In this document: piece by piece, positions 9,821 to 19,237 of the stretch
Numbering within the stretch: position 1 is the first letter of the stretch
Layout of the letters: every line of letters starts with the position of its first letter
Source: Pseudomonadales bacterium
GTDB lineage: Bacteria; Pseudomonadota; Gammaproteobacteria; Pseudomonadales; DT-91
Direction of reading: 5' to 3'
Assembly: GCA_013215055.1 (NCBI GenBank)
Contig: JABSRQ010000007.1
Location: 124,001 to 188,000, forward strand
Length of the DNA: 64,000 nt
Position numbers and translations under genes: made by a program
The notes under the pieces: model-generated
The model's database searches: none
What the model was told of the DNA's origin: nothing
What the model saw: only the letters and a program-made list of their open reading frames with translations

Positions 9821-11425
9821 TTATAGAACAGCTGGCTTTTGCAGATGAAAATAAATAACGTCATAGGTGGCCGGTAACAAACCCGTACCATCGGCAAAAG
9901 ATTCATAGGCGGCATTGGCGGCTTTAAATCTGGCCTTACCCATCAAACCGTTAGATTTTTGGGTTTTATTCAGCACCGTTTGCGCACCGATATTTTTTAA
10001 ATCGGCCATCAAGTCACGCATGCATTTATAAGACATCACGGTCTTTTCATTTTTTAATTGCAGCAAGCTCAGCGGTGATTGATTCACCTGCTCACATAAT
10101 GTGTTGGATGATAAAAACTGATTCACATGCGGTGCATCATCTACCGTCTTAAAACTCTCTCTGAGCTCATATAAAGTTTTAGGCCCCAGCGTTGCCAGAC
10201 AGATATGGCCGCCAGGTTTTAACACCCTATGCCACTCATTTAATAAAAGTGATAAGGAATCACACCACTGCACCGCCAGGCTGGAGAAAACCACATCCAA
10301 GCTGTCATCTGCAAACGGCAGGTTTTCTAAATCGCCCGCACAAAAATTAACCTGTGTAGAAACGTTTTGTTGCTGGGCATAATTCAACATACCCTGGGCT
10401 AAATCTAAACCTATCACCTGTGTGCCGTTGGCACTGATACGCTGAGTCCAATAACCGGTGCCACAGCCTGCATCTAAAATTGTAAGTGGCCGACCTTGAG
10501 CATCGGGAATAAACTCCATCAGGTTTTGCGCAACAATTTTTTGCAAGGCTGCGGCCGCATCATAACTTGCGGCAGCCTTACTAAAGGAGGCGGCAATCTT
10601 TTTGCGTTCATCACCCTTATTATTTAACGGGGCGACTAATTTTTTAAGTTGTATAAATAATTCATCGGTAGCGGTTAAAAATGGCAGATGAGAAACCCCG
10701 GCTAAGACCTGAATATCAGCCGAAGGTAGCAGCTCCCTTAACGGCTCGGCAATGGCCGCATTTACCAAGGCATCCGCTTCACCCAAACACCATTGAATAG
10801 GCATATTTAATTCGCTTAAACGTGAAGATAAATCGAAACTGGCTAACAGTTCCAGGCCTGCGGCCAACTCCACATCCTCAATACTTTGTTGCTGTTTGCG
10901 ATATTCGGCCAAGGCATGGCTTAAAGATTTTTGTTCGTTATCACCTTTAGCCTGTAATAAATCAAAACGTTTTAAGGTTTTTTGTGGCTGTTTGATGATG
11001 CCCTGCTGAAACAAGGCAAAGGTTTTTTCTGCCATCGCCTGCGGCCAATGTTCTCTGGCGATAAAAGACGGTGAGGTGGCCAACAATAATAAACTGCTTA
11101 CCGTAGCCGGAAAATCCAGCGCCAGTTGCAATGCGATATTGCCACCTAAGGACCAACCCATTACACAGCAGTTTTGATTAACATTTTTACTAAACACCGT
11201 TTTTTCTATCTGTGCCTGTAACGAAGCTGCGGCCAACTCGGGTGTTGGCATATCGGCATAGCTGATAGCATCGGCCAGGTAGACAATAAAATCTTGTGCC
11301 AGCGCAGGACATAACCATTCAAAAATATCACTGCCTACACCCCAACCCGGAATCAAGATACAGATTTCTTTGGCATTGGGGTTGATCGCATAAGGTTCTT
11401 TATAGCGTGTTAAAGACCAGCTCAT
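9821..11425 (-). CDS. bioHC: Bifunctional BioH-BioC fusion: pimeloyl-ACP methyl ester esterase / malonyl-ACP O-methyltransferase
   Basis: One 534-aa protein that carries both the entry and exit enzymes of the pimelate branch. Residues about 1-265 are an alpha/beta hydrolase like BioH: oxyanion-region PGWGVGSD, nucleophile elbow GWSLGG with S92, acid in LGEADAL, and His in GVSHLPF. Residues about 275-534 are a BioC methyltransferase with SAM motif DAGCGTGYW at 318-326. BioC masks malonyl-ACP as a methyl ester so that fatty acid synthase can extend it, and BioH removes the methyl at pimeloyl-ACP. The fusion order BioH-BioC is annotated as BioHC in several marine gammaproteobacteria. It overlaps bioF by four bases (ATGA). 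Confidence 0.95.
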   Translation of the reverse strand: MSWSLTRYKEPYAINPNAKEICILIPGWGVGSDIFEWLCPALAQDFIVYLADAISYADMPTPELAAASLQAQIEKTVFSKNVNQNCCVMGWSLGGNIALQLALDFPATVSSLLLLATSPSFIAREHWPQAMAEKTFALFQQGIIKQPQKTLKRFDLLQAKGDNEQKSLSHALAEYRKQQQSIEDVELAAGLELLASFDLSSRLSELNMPIQWCLGEADALVNAAIAEPLRELLPSADIQVLAGVSHLPFLTATDELFIQLKKLVAPLNNKGDERKKIAASFSKAAASYDAAAALQKIVAQNLMEFIPDAQGRPLTILDAGCGTGYWTQRISANGTQVIGLDLAQGMLNYAQQQNVSTQVNFCAGDLENLPFADDSLDVVFSSLAVQWCDSLSLLLNEWHRVLKPGGHICLATLGPKTLYELRESFKTVDDAPHVNQFLSSNTLCEQVNQSPLSLLQLKNEKTVMSYKCMRDLMADLKNIGAQTVLNKTQKSNGLMGKARFKAANAAYESFADGTGLLPATYDVIYFHLQKPAVL

Positions 11426-12618
11426 AAAGCCCCTGCATCGGTGCTACGATTTAATTTTTTTAATACATCTAACAACAGATCAATATCTTCCGTTGAATGC
11501 CCTGCAGTTATCGTAATACGTAAACGTGCAGTGCCTTTAGCGACGGTAGGAGGGCGAATCGCCGAGATCCATAAGCCATGATCCAACAAGGTTTTCTGCC
11601 ATTGTAAGGCGAGTTTTTCATCACCTAATAACAGCGGTTGAATCGCCGTTGAAGAAGGCATTAATGGCAGGCCAATGAGGCTCGCCTCGGCAACAAAATA
11701 ATCGATTAGCTGCTGCAAATGTGTTCTGCGCCAGCTTTCCTCTTCTAATAATAACAAGCCCTGAGATGAGGCTGCGGCAACCGCAGGCGGCATCGACGTG
11801 GTGTAAATATACGGGCGTGCAAATTGTATTAAGGTATCAATCAAAACATCGGGCCCAGCAACCAAGGATCCAAATGAACCCAGGGCCTTGCCTAAGGTCA
11901 CCATTAAAATCGGTACATCGTCCTGCGTTAAACCCTGCTCTTCACAGAGTCCCATCCCGGTTTTACCCAAGGTGCCAATGCCATGTGCATCATCTACCAT
12001 CAATACCGCATGGTTATTTTTTGCAATGGCGGCCAGCTCTTTTAGCGGCGCTTTATCGCCGTCCATGCTGAACACGCCATCCACACAGATTAATTTTCTG
12101 CGTGCTTCGGTTTTATCTAAACGTTTTTGTAAGCTGGACATATCGTTATGCAGGAAACGCTGAAATTTTGCGCCCGACATCAAGCCGCCATCTAATAAGG
12201 AAGCATGATTAAGTTTGTCTTCAAATACCGCATCGGGTTTATCGAGTAATGCGGTGATCACACCCAGATTGGCCATAAATCCGGTTGAAAACAACACGGC
12301 TCTGTCGCGCCCCGTGCGTTCAGCAAATAACTCTTCCAAGCGATGATGCTCGGTGGTATGGCCACAAACCAAATGTGAGGCACCACCACCTACACCATAG
12401 GTGTTAGCAGCCTTGGTAAAGGCTTCTATCATTTTTGGATGATTGGCTAAACCCAGATAATCGTTGGAACAGAAATTTAAAACAGACTTACCCGCCACAA
12501 CCACCCTTGCGCCTTGCGGCGATTCAAGCGTGTGACGTTTGCGCATTAGATGATTATCTTCACGCTGCTGTAATTGCTGCTCCAGTTGCCCGAAGAAATC
12601 GGGCGAATTGGATGACAT
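11422..12618 (-). CDS. bioF: 8-amino-7-oxononanoate synthase
   Basis: PLP-dependent condensation of pimeloyl-ACP with alanine. It has the alpha-oxoamine synthase hallmarks: VCGHTTEHHRLE, DDAHGIGTLG, and the PLP lysine K244 in TLGKALGSFG. The 398 aa is close to the family norm. It is the second gene of the operon, 24 bp after bioB, with its stop overlapping the bioHC start, which suggests translational coupling. Confidence 0.96.
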   Translation of the reverse strand: MSSNSPDFFGQLEQQLQQREDNHLMRKRHTLESPQGARVVVAGKSVLNFCSNDYLGLANHPKMIEAFTKAANTYGVGGGASHLVCGHTTEHHRLEELFAERTGRDRAVLFSTGFMANLGVITALLDKPDAVFEDKLNHASLLDGGLMSGAKFQRFLHNDMSSLQKRLDKTEARRKLICVDGVFSMDGDKAPLKELAAIAKNNHAVLMVDDAHGIGTLGKTGMGLCEEQGLTQDDVPILMVTLGKALGSFGSLVAGPDVLIDTLIQFARPYIYTTSMPPAVAAASSQGLLLLEEESWRRTHLQQLIDYFVAEASLIGLPLMPSSTAIQPLLLGDEKLALQWQKTLLDHGLWISAIRPPTVAKGTARLRITITAGHSTEDIDLLLDVLKKLNRSTDAGAL

Positions 12619-12642
12619 AAGCTTTTCTTCTTTAGCGGCTAA

Positions 12643-13683
12643 TTAACTAGCGGCGTTGTAGAACTGCTGATTATTTTCTGCCAGATGCTGGGCGACGGCC
12701 TGCTCCTTGCCTTCATCAATCACATACTCTTCGGTATTGATGCCTAGGCGAGCGAATAATTCCATATCGTGATTGGTACCCGGATTATCGGTGGTTAATA
12801 ATTTATCACCGTAGAAGATTGAGTTAGCACCGGCCAGGAAAGCCATAGACTGCATCTCATCACTCATCTCTTCACGCCCTGCCGATAAACGCACATGCGA
12901 TTTTGGCATCATTATTCTGGCGACACAGATGGTGCGCAGGAAATCAAACGGGTCCAAACCTTCTTGCATTTCTAACGGTGTGCCTTCAACACGAACTAAC
13001 ATATTCATTGGCACCGATTCGGGATGTTCAGGCATGGAGGTTAATTCGATTAACAAACCCACACGGTCTTCCACTTTTTCACCCATGCCGACGATACCGC
13101 CAGAACAAACTTTCATACCCGAATCACGCACATTTTGCAGGGTATCTAAACGGTCCTGGAAAGAACGAGTGGTGATGATCTTGCCGTAATATTCCGGTGA
13201 GCTATCCAGGTTGTGGTTGTAATAATCCAGACCCGCCTCGGCCAATTCACCGGCCTGGCTGTCGGTTAACATACCTAAGGTCATGCAGGATTCCAGGCCT
13301 AATTCTTTCACGCCCTTAACCATCGCCGTCACCTTGGCCATATCGCGGTCTTTGGGTGAACGCCAGGCCGCACCCATGCAGAAACGGGTGGCACCGGTAT
13401 CTTTAGCGGCCTTGGCCTCGGCTAACACCTGCTGCACTTCCATCAACTCTTCAACTTCCAAGCCAGTGTCATAACGCACAGACTGTGGACAATAAGCGCA
13501 ATCTTCCGGGCATTTACCGGTTTTGATGCTGCATAAGGTGCTGACTTGTACTTCATTAGGATTAAAATTGGCACGATGTAAGGTTTGTGCCTGATACATT
13601 AAGTCGCTGAATGGCAGATCAAACAACGCCTTAACTTCAGAAAATGTCCAATCGTGACGGATAACGGTCTCAACAGCTGACAT
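12643..13683 (-). CDS. bioB: Biotin synthase (radical SAM)
   Basis: Inserts sulfur into dethiobiotin using radical SAM chemistry. The 4Fe-4S motif CPEDCAYC gives C58, C62 and C65 in a 346-aa protein. I use the ATG at 13683 ([12 protein letters not shown]), preceded by AGAGAGAAAC. An in-frame extension to 13782 reads through the leader and promoter region and lacks family similarity. It is the first gene of the biotin operon, about 100 nt downstream of a promoter whose -35 lies inside a BirA-type operator. Confidence 0.96.
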   Translation of the reverse strand: MSAVETVIRHDWTFSEVKALFDLPFSDLMYQAQTLHRANFNPNEVQVSTLCSIKTGKCPEDCAYCPQSVRYDTGLEVEELMEVQQVLAEAKAAKDTGATRFCMGAAWRSPKDRDMAKVTAMVKGVKELGLESCMTLGMLTDSQAGELAEAGLDYYNHNLDSSPEYYGKIITTRSFQDRLDTLQNVRDSGMKVCSGGIVGMGEKVEDRVGLLIELTSMPEHPESVPMNMLVRVEGTPLEMQEGLDPFDFLRTICVARIMMPKSHVRLSAGREEMSDEMQSMAFLAGANSIFYGDKLLTTDNPGTNHDMELFARLGINTEEYVIDEGKEQAVAQHLAENNQQFYNAAS

Positions 13684-13784
13684 AGTTTCTCTCTTATTAG
13701 ATACAATGCGGCACCCCATCCTGAACCCGCTATAGTGAAAGCTAAAGTAAAAAAACAGCCGGCAGGGGCGCCTAAAAGCCAATC

Positions 13785-13838
13785 ATGATAAGGGATTAAG
13801 GTCAGTAGTCAACCAAAAGACAGATTTATGGTTTACAA
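13785..13838 (-). promoter_or_regulatory. BirA-type biotin operator overlapping the bioB promoter and the comF start
   Basis: The half-sites TAGTCAACC (13806-13814) and GGTTTACAA (13830-13838) are separated by 15 bp. They match the gammaproteobacterial BirA operator TTGTAAACC-N15/16-GGTTTACAA at 7/9 and 9/9. On the minus strand a sigma70 promoter reads TTGACT (13812-13807), 16 bp, TATCAT (13790-13785), so the left half-site sits on the -35. Biotinyl-AMP-bound BirA should repress bioB-bioF-bioHC-bioD. The other half-site begins at the third base of the proposed comF ATG, so the repressor could also affect comF. Confidence 0.82.
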
Positions 13839-14562
13839 CTTTTCAACACGTCTTTTAAACACCTTGCAATTCAATTGCTTAGTTTGCGGATTACGCTGTA
13901 AAGATGACAGCAGCGACATTTTTGGCTTATGCCAATATTGCCATGCTAGTCTTCCGCATCTGCATGCGGAACAATGCTGTGTACGCTGTTTTTTACCTCT
14001 GCCAGCTAATAGCCAAACACGATTATGTGGCCGCTGCCTGAAAAAACCACCGGCCTTTGATGGCAGCTGCTGCGCGTTAAGTTATGAAGGTTTAACACAG
14101 ACACTGATTCAAAGACTCAAACGCCAGTTTGATCATGCCAATAACCGTTTATTAGCCCAGCTATTAGCCCGACAAATTCAACGTCAAACTGACTTGCCGC
14201 CACCACAAGTGATTATACCCAGCCCGATGTTCTGGCGTAGAAATTTAAAACGTGGCAATAATCACAGCCTGCTGCTGAGCCAACATTTAAGTAAGTGCTT
14301 AAAAATCCCCATCAATAACCGGTTACTCAGGCGCAGCAAGTACTCACGTACTCAGAGAGGCTTAAGCGCCAAGGCTCGCAGAGAAAATATCAAAGGTATA
14401 TTTGAAGTGGTAGGCGATGTAGAAGGCCAACATATCAGCATCTGTGATGATGTGATGACAACCGGTGCCACCATGCATGAAATCAGTTTTACATTAAAGC
14501 AGGCAGGCGCAGCCAAGGTGACTGCCTGGAGCGTTGCCCGCACGCCGTTTAGTTTAAAATAA
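13828..14562 (+). CDS. comF: ComF family protein (phosphoribosyltransferase-like, DNA uptake)
   Basis: ComF proteins are needed for uptake of transforming DNA and are often bioB/bioC neighbours in gammaproteobacteria. The N-terminal part has paired cysteines (CLVCGLRC, CQYCHASL, CCVRC, CGRC) that probably bind zinc. The C-terminal part has the PRTase PRPP loop ICDDVMTTGATMHE. The length (244 aa) is normal. The ATG at 13828 lies within the BirA-like operator. No clear ribosome site precedes it, so the true start could be a little further in, such as a TTG before FNCLVC. Confidence 0.85.
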   Translation: MVYNFSTRLLNTLQFNCLVCGLRCKDDSSDIFGLCQYCHASLPHLHAEQCCVRCFLPLPANSQTRLCGRCLKKPPAFDGSCCALSYEGLTQTLIQRLKRQFDHANNRLLAQLLARQIQRQTDLPPPQVIIPSPMFWRRNLKRGNNHSLLLSQHLSKCLKIPINNRLLRRSKYSRTQRGLSAKARRENIKGIFEVVGDVEGQHISICDDVMTTGATMHEISFTLKQAGAAKVTAWSVARTPFSLK

Positions 14563-14565
14563 ACG

Positions 14566-15288
14566 TCAGTCTTTACGTGTCGGCCAGATCAAGGCTCTTA
14601 ACCAATTAAACAAGCCGTTGTCTTTTAACACCATATAATCGATTTTGTTATACCAAACAGCCAAGCCTTCGGGATCGGAATAAAAATCGGCCCGTGTTCT
14701 AAAACCTTTTTCAACATCCAGCTCTTTCACCACCACGGCCGGATTACCCGCCACCACGGTATTTGCCGGCACATCTTTAGTCACCACCGCGTTAGCCGCC
14801 ACAATCGCATTATCGCCAATGGTTACCCCTTTAAGTACAGTGCATCTATCCCCTAGCCAAACATTGTCGCCGATGCGCACGGGGGTCACGCTTTTAGGCC
14901 GCTCTACCCTATCGTAAATGCCGTGCCAATCAGAATCGGTGATATACACACCGTTAGCCATATTCATAGAATGGCCTATGGTGATCTCCTCGCAGGCTGA
15001 AATTCTGCAACCCGGGCTGATCATCGGGTAATCACCAATACTGATCTTGCCGGAATCCATATCATGGCCCCAGACACAGATGCGGGTTTGCTGATCCGGC
15101 TCGGCAACCACGGTGGCGCATTGGCCAATGGAAATATTCGGGCCGGAAATATGCGTATACCAGGGTTTCATAAAATTATGATAAGGCCCAAGATGATCAC
15201 ATTTAGGGGCCATAAAATGTTCGGTATACCAGCTGCGATAAGCCAGATAAATTTTCTTGATATAAAAAGGGCGACGATCCTGACGCAT
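14566..15288 (-). CDS. Hexapeptide-repeat acyltransferase (LbH/WbbJ-like)
   Basis: A 240-aa left-handed beta-helix transferase. It shows repeated [LIV]GxxxxI steps: ISIGDYPMISPGCRISA, ITIGHSMNMANGVYIT, VRIGDNVWLGDRCTVLKG, VTIGDNAIVAANAVVTK, and the C-terminal VVAGNPAVVVKE typical of sugar or antibiotic O-acetyltransferases. The acceptor is unknown; an envelope polysaccharide is plausible given the glycosyltransferase at 20060-21472. It converges on comF, with the two stops three bases apart. Confidence 0.82.
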   Translation of the reverse strand: MRQDRRPFYIKKIYLAYRSWYTEHFMAPKCDHLGPYHNFMKPWYTHISGPNISIGQCATVVAEPDQQTRICVWGHDMDSGKISIGDYPMISPGCRISACEEITIGHSMNMANGVYITDSDWHGIYDRVERPKSVTPVRIGDNVWLGDRCTVLKGVTIGDNAIVAANAVVTKDVPANTVVAGNPAVVVKELDVEKGFRTRADFYSDPEGLAVWYNKIDYMVLKDNGLFNWLRALIWPTRKD

Positions 15289-15417
15289 AATAAATCACCT
15301 TAACAATAATCTGCGCATCATCTCAAAGCCTTCGGCAAATAACAATACGGCACAAAATCACTCTAGCCACTACACTGTTAAAAACCTCATTAACTCCCCC
15401 CCCTTAAAGAGTATTTT

Positions 15418-15852
15418 ATGAATCAAACACCCCAATATTCTGGCAGTTGTTTCTGTGGCTCTGTGAAGTTCACCGTGACAGGAACACCTAAGCTAATGGG
15501 CTATTGCCACTGCGAGTCTTGTAGAAAATGGTCAGCAGGCCCTATCAATGCATTTACCCTGTGGGACCCCGAGGCGCTGAGCATCACTCAAGGTGAAGAC
15601 AATATCTCTAGCTTCAATAAAACCGCCAATAGCACCCGTAAATGGTGCAGCCTCTGTGGTGGCCATATATTCAGCGAACACCCTGAAATGAAGATGGTTG
15701 ATGTATATGCAGCCTCCATTCCCGAGCTGAATTTTGAACCCGCCGTCCATGTCTTTTATGCAGAAACCGTGTTACCCATCAAAGATGGGCTACCGAAAAT
15801 GAAAGACCTGCCAGCAGAGGCTGGTGGTTCCGGAGAAACCCTGGCCGAATAG
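15418..15852 (+). CDS. GFA family (glutathione-dependent formaldehyde-activating-like) zinc protein
   Basis: A 144-aa protein of the GFA/CENP-V fold. Two zinc sites are evident: CFCGS with YCHCESCRKW, and WCSLCGGHIF. Most such proteins are uncharacterised, and formaldehyde activation should not be assumed. The ATG at 15418 follows AAAGAG. A C-rich run precedes it. A second, unrelated GFA gene is found as an integron cassette at 40203-40619. Confidence 0.85.
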   Translation: MNQTPQYSGSCFCGSVKFTVTGTPKLMGYCHCESCRKWSAGPINAFTLWDPEALSITQGEDNISSFNKTANSTRKWCSLCGGHIFSEHPEMKMVDVYAASIPELNFEPAVHVFYAETVLPIKDGLPKMKDLPAEAGGSGETLAE

Positions 15853-15887
15853 ACTGGGTGGAAACCTGATCAGCCCCGCCTTTGCAT

Positions 15888-15918
15888 TGATCTGGCCATT
15901 GCTACAATGGCCAGATCA
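15888..15918. other. Long perfect palindrome (14-bp arms, 3-nt loop)
   Basis: Arms TGATCTGGCCATTG and CAATGGCCAGATCA flank CTA. It lies between the GFA gene and the DUF1145 gene. There is no T-run on either side, so it is not a classical terminator. It could still stabilise the 3' end of the GFA transcript or be a mobile palindromic unit. Confidence 0.7.
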
Positions 15919-16012
15919 TGACGACAAATTCATTTTGGCCTAGACATTTTCTGTTACAGTGAACACGCAACGTTTATTCACTCTTAGATACTCAGAAAAG
16001 TCAGGCAACCTC

Positions 16013-16276
16013 ATGATCAATATCGCTAAAATCGCTACCGTTATAGGTTGGTTTATTATTTTCGCCAACTGGATCATGCCGTTTGGCGGCCAAATAGGCA
16101 CCATTATTCATTATAGTGGTTTAGGTTTACTCGCCGCACATGCCATAGAGACTGCGGTTTTTTTACCTAAAGCTAAACAGTTAGGTGGTAATACACTGGC
16201 CCATGCGGCGCAACTTTTTGTTTTTGGGTATCCTCATAATATGGCGATTGAAGCCGAACTTGCGCAAAAAAGCTAA
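16013..16276 (+). CDS. DUF1145 family small membrane protein
   Basis: An 87-aa protein with two or three hydrophobic segments: IAKIATVIGWFIIFANW, then THYSG-like and LGLLAAHAIETAVF. It matches the DUF1145 pattern, an inner-membrane family of unknown function. I use the ATG at 16013 preceded by AGG. The longer frame from the GTG at 15959 adds 18 residues that do not look like the family. It is followed 48 bp later by the RND exporter and may be co-transcribed with it. Confidence 0.75.
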   Translation: MINIAKIATVIGWFIIFANWIMPFGGQIGTIIHYSGLGLLAAHAIETAVFLPKAKQLGGNTLAHAAQLFVFGYPHNMAIEAELAQKS

Positions 16277-16324
16277 AGCGCATTCAATTTCCCCGGATAG
16301 CCTTCAACGTGTAAAAGGATTTTC

Positions 16325-18664
16325 ATGTCTCAACCTTCCATAAGCCGCTCAGACCGCTTTGCGACAAACTTGGCTAAAAACATTATTCAATACCGCTGGT
16401 GGGTATTGGTTTTTACCTTAGCGCTGGTATTTTCTGCCGCCTCTGGTGTTAAAAACCTGGAATTTTCCAACGACTACCGAGTATTCTTCAGCACTGAAAA
16501 TCCTGAGTTATCCAACTTTGAAGATTTTCAGGATACCTACGCCAAATCCGACATGGTGTTGTTTGTTATTCAGGCCCCCGAAGATCAGGCCTTCTCAGCA
16601 CCGTTGTTAGCCTCGATAGAAGATCTGACCAAGGAAGCCTGGAAGATTCCCTATGCAATACGGGTCGATTCCATCACCAACTTTCAATACAGCTATGGTG
16701 AAGACGATGACCTGATTGTTGAAGATTTAATTGAAGATGCTCTTAATCTAAGCCCAGAACAAATTCACCAGAAAAAAGTCAAAGCCCTGGCCGAACCCTT
16801 ATTACGCGGCAATTTAATTTCAGCCACTGCGGATACGGTAGGTGTCTCGGTCACCCTCAGCCTGCCACAGAAATCCATGACCGAAGTGCCTGAAGCAGTA
16901 GAAGTCGTACGCGCCTTAGCCGCAGAGTTTCAAGCTAAACACCCCGATGTACATATTGCGTTATCCGGTATTGTCATGCTGAATAATGCCTTTGGCGAGG
17001 CCAGCCTAAACGATATAGCATCGCTGATGCCACTCATGTACGCCATGTTAATCATGATGACATTAATCGTCTTACGTAGCTTCTTTGGCTCTATCAGCAC
17101 GCTCGTGGTAATCGCCTTTTCCAGCATGGTCGCGATGGGCCTGGCAGGTTTTGCCGGTATTCCGCTCACGCCGGTCGCAGCCATTGCCCCCACCATTATC
17201 ATGACCTTAGCGATTGCCGACAGTATTCATATTCTGGTCAGCATGTTGAATCACCTACGTACCGGGGCCAGCAAAAATGACGCCATCATAGAAACCCTGC
17301 GCCTGAACTTTGTGCCGGTAACGTTAACCAGCCTCACCACCATTATTGGATTTTTAACCCTGAATTTTTCCGATGCACCACCTTTTTGGCATTTAGGCAA
17401 TATCACCGCGATGGGCATCGCTGCCGCATGGTTGTTATCGTTAATTTTTTTACCGGCTATGCTGGCGATCTTTCCGATAAAAGTCAGCCAAACACAAAAA
17501 ACCGACTTTGCCAGCGACAAGCTTGAACAACTCGCGGATTGGGTGATTAAACAACGTAGACCTATTCTGATTATTGGTGCGGCAGTCACCTTATTCCTCA
17601 CCGCGATGGCCCCCACCATCGTCTTAAACGATGAGTTTATTAAATATTTTGATGAAGACATTCAGTTCCGCCGTGATGCCGATTTTACCGCCGAACATCT
17701 CAACGGCGTCTACGTGGTGGAATATTCCATAGGCTCCGGCACGGAGGCTGGCATTCATCAATATGACTATCTTTTGGGGCTGGAAAATCTAACCCAATGG
17801 CTGCGCCTGCAACCGGAGGTTAAACATGTTTATAGCTACACCGATATTATCAAACGCCTGAACCGTAATCTGCACAATGAAAACCCCGATTTTTATGCCC
17901 TGCCAACGGACCCCGAAGAAGCCGCACAATATTTATTATTGTATGAATTCTCCCTGCCTTACGGCATGGATTTAACCAACCGCGTTAACCTGGATAAATC
18001 CCATACGCGCCTGACTATCATTGCCGGTAATATTTCCTCGGTGCAGATGCAGGACTTTAACCAGCGCAGCAATCAATGGATGATTGATAACCTGCCAAAA
18101 GCCATGCATGGCAAACCTACCGGCACAGCGGTGATGTTTTCGTATATTTCCAAGCGCAATATCGAAAGCATGATGATTGGCAATACCATCGCCATTTTTT
18201 CCATCTCATTGATTATGTTATTGGTGTTACGCAGTGTAAAACTGGGCTTTATCAGCCTGTTAGCCAATAGCCTGCCGATTATCATGATGTTTGGTGTATG
18301 GGCGGTGTTAGTTGGCCAAGTCGGCATGGTGGCATCCACCGTTGCGGCAGGCACCATGGGTATTGTGGTGGATGATACGGTGCATTTCCTGAGCAAGTAT
18401 CTTAGAGCCATTAACGAAATGGGTATGAATAAAGCCGATGCGATTCGCTATACGTTTAAGACGGTGGGGGTGGCGATAGTCTCCACCACCATTATTCTGG
18501 TTGTAGGCTTCTCGATTCTAATGTTATCCAGCTTCCAGCTCAATGCGCAAACCGGATCGATGAGCGCTATAACCATCGTGTTAGCGTTATTATTCGATTT
18601 CTTACTTTTACCCGCGGTTTTGATGATAGGTGATAAGGACAGCGGGGCTAGTGAACCCGCTTAA
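16325..18664 (+). CDS. RND superfamily exporter (MMPL/HpnN-like)
   Basis: A 779-aa inner-membrane transporter with two homologous halves. Each has one helix, a large periplasmic loop and then about five helices. Signatures include IAPTIIMTLAIADSIHI in half one and GTMGIVVDDTVHFLSKY in half two. The Asp residues in these helices are the proton-relay positions of the MMPL/SSD-type RND proteins. Such proteins export lipids or hydrophobic compounds. There is no adjacent membrane-fusion protein or outer-membrane channel, as is usual for this subgroup. It converges on the DUF350 gene. Confidence 0.9.
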   Translation: MSQPSISRSDRFATNLAKNIIQYRWWVLVFTLALVFSAASGVKNLEFSNDYRVFFSTENPELSNFEDFQDTYAKSDMVLFVIQAPEDQAFSAPLLASIEDLTKEAWKIPYAIRVDSITNFQYSYGEDDDLIVEDLIEDALNLSPEQIHQKKVKALAEPLLRGNLISATADTVGVSVTLSLPQKSMTEVPEAVEVVRALAAEFQAKHPDVHIALSGIVMLNNAFGEASLNDIASLMPLMYAMLIMMTLIVLRSFFGSISTLVVIAFSSMVAMGLAGFAGIPLTPVAAIAPTIIMTLAIADSIHILVSMLNHLRTGASKNDAIIETLRLNFVPVTLTSLTTIIGFLTLNFSDAPPFWHLGNITAMGIAAAWLLSLIFLPAMLAIFPIKVSQTQKTDFASDKLEQLADWVIKQRRPILIIGAAVTLFLTAMAPTIVLNDEFIKYFDEDIQFRRDADFTAEHLNGVYVVEYSIGSGTEAGIHQYDYLLGLENLTQWLRLQPEVKHVYSYTDIIKRLNRNLHNENPDFYALPTDPEEAAQYLLLYEFSLPYGMDLTNRVNLDKSHTRLTIIAGNISSVQMQDFNQRSNQWMIDNLPKAMHGKPTGTAVMFSYISKRNIESMMIGNTIAIFSISLIMLLVLRSVKLGFISLLANSLPIIMMFGVWAVLVGQVGMVASTVAAGTMGIVVDDTVHFLSKYLRAINEMGMNKADAIRYTFKTVGVAIVSTTIILVVGFSILMLSSFQLNAQTGSMSAITIVLALLFDFLLLPAVLMIGDKDSGASEPA

Positions 18665-18670
18665 CCCCCT

Positions 18671-19084
18671 TTAAAAGGTCATACTTGCCGCATTCAAAAT
18701 ACCTACCGATAACGATATGGCGGCCAATACAATACCGGCAGCCATATCGCCTTTTTTAATTTGTTCAGACACCGCCGGCATAAATAAACGTACGGTAAAA
18801 AATGCCACCAGCTGAACAACTAATGCAACCAAGCCCCATAATGCACATTCTAAGTTGCTCTGTGCATTTTCAATCGCCGAGGCCAGTGGAATAACAAAGC
18901 CCAATAAACTACCGGAAAAAGCCACGGCAGCAGCGGTATCACCCTGCTTGATTAAGGCCCACTCATCTAACGGTGTTAGGCGATTATAAATCGTCACACA
19001 GGCCAACATTAAAATGCCTCCAATCGCAAAGTAAGAGAAAAAAGTTGGCAGGCCAGCCATATACAGCGATATCTGTTCTAACAT
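18671..19084 (-). CDS. DUF350 family inner-membrane protein
   Basis: A 137-aa protein with four hydrophobic helices and the DUF350 (YjfL-like) repeat pattern, including LACVTIYNRLTPLDEWALI and AVAFSGSLLGFVIPL. The function is unknown; family members are linked to spermidine-synthase-like or envelope-stress genes. It is monocistronic, leaving six bp to the converging RND gene. The upstream region 19085-19237 is shared divergently with cysE. Confidence 0.85.
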   Translation of the reverse strand: MLEQISLYMAGLPTFFSYFAIGGILMLACVTIYNRLTPLDEWALIKQGDTAAAVAFSGSLLGFVIPLASAIENAQSNLECALWGLVALVVQLVAFFTVRLFMPAVSEQIKKGDMAAGIVLAAISLSVGILNAASMTF

Positions 19085-19174
19085 GGAATACTCGTTTTTA
19101 ATTTATTGCCTAGATGAAATTTAATAATACACCGAATATTGTCCTTGGTTAAAATAAAACAGCGTAATCAGCGC

Positions 19175-19203
19175 TTATCAGCAATAGCTGCTAACGTTAT
19201 ACT
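19175..19203 (+). promoter_or_regulatory. Candidate sigma70 promoter of cysE
   Basis: TTATCA (19175-19180), 17 bp, TATACT (19198-19203), about 35 bp before the cysE ATG at 19238. The -10 is strong and the -35 moderate. This is inferred from position and match only. Confidence 0.5.
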
Positions 19204-19237
19204 GAGCTTAAGTTAAACCTTCACAGATGAACGTCTT

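Noticed and set aside
13684-13782. N-terminal extension of BioB
   Set aside because: Reads through the mRNA leader, with residues unlike the family, and the internal ATG has the ribosome site.
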